A DNA stretch of 64,000 bases from Desulfovibrio legallii (GTDB lineage: Bacteria; Desulfobacterota; Desulfovibrionia; Desulfovibrionales; Desulfovibrionaceae): NCBI RefSeq assembly GCF_900102485.1, contig NZ_FNBX01000004.1:62001-126000 (forward strand), given 5' to 3'. Positions 63,438 through 64,000 of the stretch are shown here, piece by piece. Under the pieces are notes generated by a model. That model searched no databases. It worked only from the letters and a program-made list of their open reading frames with translations, and was not told the DNA's origin. Made by a program: the position numbers and the translations under genes. Within the stretch, counting starts at the first letter, position 1, and each line of letters begins with the position of its first letter.

Positions 63438-64000
63438 ATGAAAGCCTTTATTTTTGATCTCGACGGCACACTTCTCAACAGCCTTGAAGACATCGCCCAA
63501 TCCTGCAATGTGGTGCTGCGCCGCCACAGCTGGCCGGAGCATCCCCTGCCCGCCTACCGGCAGATGGTGGGGCGCGGCTTTGACTATCTGGTGCGCAGCG
63601 CCCTGCCTGCCGACGTTCTGGCCGAGCTTGCGCCGGAGGGCCTGCGGCCCCTGGTGGAGGAAGCCCGCGCCTGGTACGGCGGCCACATGTGCGAACACAC
63701 CCGGCCCTATGACGGCCTGGATGGGGCGCTGCAGGCCCTTTGCGCCGGGGGCCGCGTTCTGGCCGTGCTTTCCAACAAGCCGGACGAACTCACCACCGAT
63801 CTGGTGCGGCGCTATTTTCCCGGCATCCCCTTTGCCCTGGTGCGCGGCGCGCGGCCGGGCGTGCCCCTCAAGCCGGACCCTGCCGCCCCGCGCGAAATGC
63901 TCGCCGCCTTAGGCCTCGCCGCCAAAGACGCCTGCTATGTGGGCGACAGCGATGTGGACGTATATACCGCGCGCAATGCCGGCATGACGGCCGTGGGTGC
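63438..64000 (+). CDS. gph: Phosphoglycolate phosphatase-type HAD hydrolase (partial)
   Basis: The first 187 residues of a HAD phosphatase are visible before the right edge. Motif I is FIFDLDGTLLNS (nucleophile and acid Asp), motif II is VLSNKP, motif III is around LKPDPAAP and motif IV is YVGDSDVDVYTARNAGM. A helical cap with VGRGFDYLVRSALP between motifs I and II fits the Gph/PGPase group, which dephosphorylates 2-phosphoglycolate and related compounds. The start at ATG 63438 follows AGGAGC. It is divergent from the carbamoyltransferase-like operon. Confidence 0.88.
   Translation, partial: MKAFIFDLDGTLLNSLEDIAQSCNVVLRRHSWPEHPLPAYRQMVGRGFDYLVRSALPADVLAELAPEGLRPLVEEARAWYGGHMCEHTRPYDGLDGALQALCAGGRVLAVLSNKPDELTTDLVRRYFPGIPFALVRGARPGVPLKPDPAAPREMLAALGLAAKDACYVGDSDVDVYTARNAGMTAVG

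Overview
The window is GC-rich, densely coded bacterial DNA that looks like a sulfate-reducing member of the Desulfovibrionaceae. The best taxonomic evidence is a triheme cytochrome / HmcE-like / HmcF-like electron-transfer module next to rrf1 and rrf2 regulators, the arrangement known from the Desulfovibrio hmc locus. Supporting evidence is HydG for [FeFe]-hydrogenase maturation, a MucR/Ros regulator beside biotin genes, and a minimal SufCB system. Most genes are chromosomal housekeeping genes. Accessory DNA is confined to two degraded islands, each next to a CAU-anticodon tRNA gene.

Layout. 0-7 kb: hydG and a partial downstream gene, a BMP-type periplasmic binding protein, hldD, and an overlapping operon of a small unknown protein, sufC and a single sufB/D-type scaffold. 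7.0-9.2 kb: a tRNA(CAU) gene with a clear promoter and terminator, followed by a decayed island (frameshifted rhuM, 5'-truncated HAD phosphatase, broken IS3-type element). 9.2-18 kb: panD, a hypothetical gene, an EamA permease, and a minus-strand aat-uvrB-ligA-dapB run. 18-22.2 kb: an isochorismatase-like hydrolase, an IS481-type remnant, an AT-rich small membrane protein gene and a 701-aa tyrosine recombinase abutting a tRNA-Met gene. 22.2-35 kb: uppP, a PSP1/RicT protein with metG, then an overlapping HD-domain / phosphofructokinase / addA / addB operon. 35-47.4 kb: a nitronate-monooxygenase-like flavoprotein, a YHS-domain membrane protein, folK, xerD with a DHH-CBS-nucleotidyltransferase fusion, a HIT protein, lapA, mutS, a DUF1992 protein and a thioesterase. 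47.4-55 kb: fhs, an LpdD-like protein with a tiny partner, a sodium:solute symporter, a bioD-bioA fusion, bioB and a MucR/Ros regulator. 55-60.5 kb: an AT-rich intergenic region, a small hypothetical gene, the triheme-cytochrome electron-transfer operon, convergent rrf2-rrf1 and a second Rrf2 gene with three cysteines. 60.9-64 kb: a carbamoyltransferase-like pseudoenzyme in an operon with a split YjjP/YjjB (ThrE-type) exporter, and a partial phosphoglycolate phosphatase.

Three features tie distant parts together. First, an intergenic repeat of about 148 bp, bounded by palindromes and a TAGRGCA-like terminal inverted repeat, occurs at three places in near-full form plus two partial copies. One terminal palindrome ends in the dapB stop codon, and a degenerate version does the same at fhs. 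Second, 4Fe-4S/redox biology recurs (HydG, SufCB, AddB iron staple, BioB, the HmcF-like protein, Rrf2 regulators), as expected for a strict anaerobe. Third, translational overlaps (ATGA, TGATG, GTGA) are common, so most runs listed here are probably operons.

The strongest leads for undescribed biology are the compact triheme-cytochrome/HmcE-like/HmcF-like module with its own rrf1-rrf2 pair, the OTCase-fold protein that has lost its carbamoyl-phosphate motif but is coupled to a YjjP/YjjB exporter, the dispersed palindromic repeat, and the standalone LpdD-like protein.
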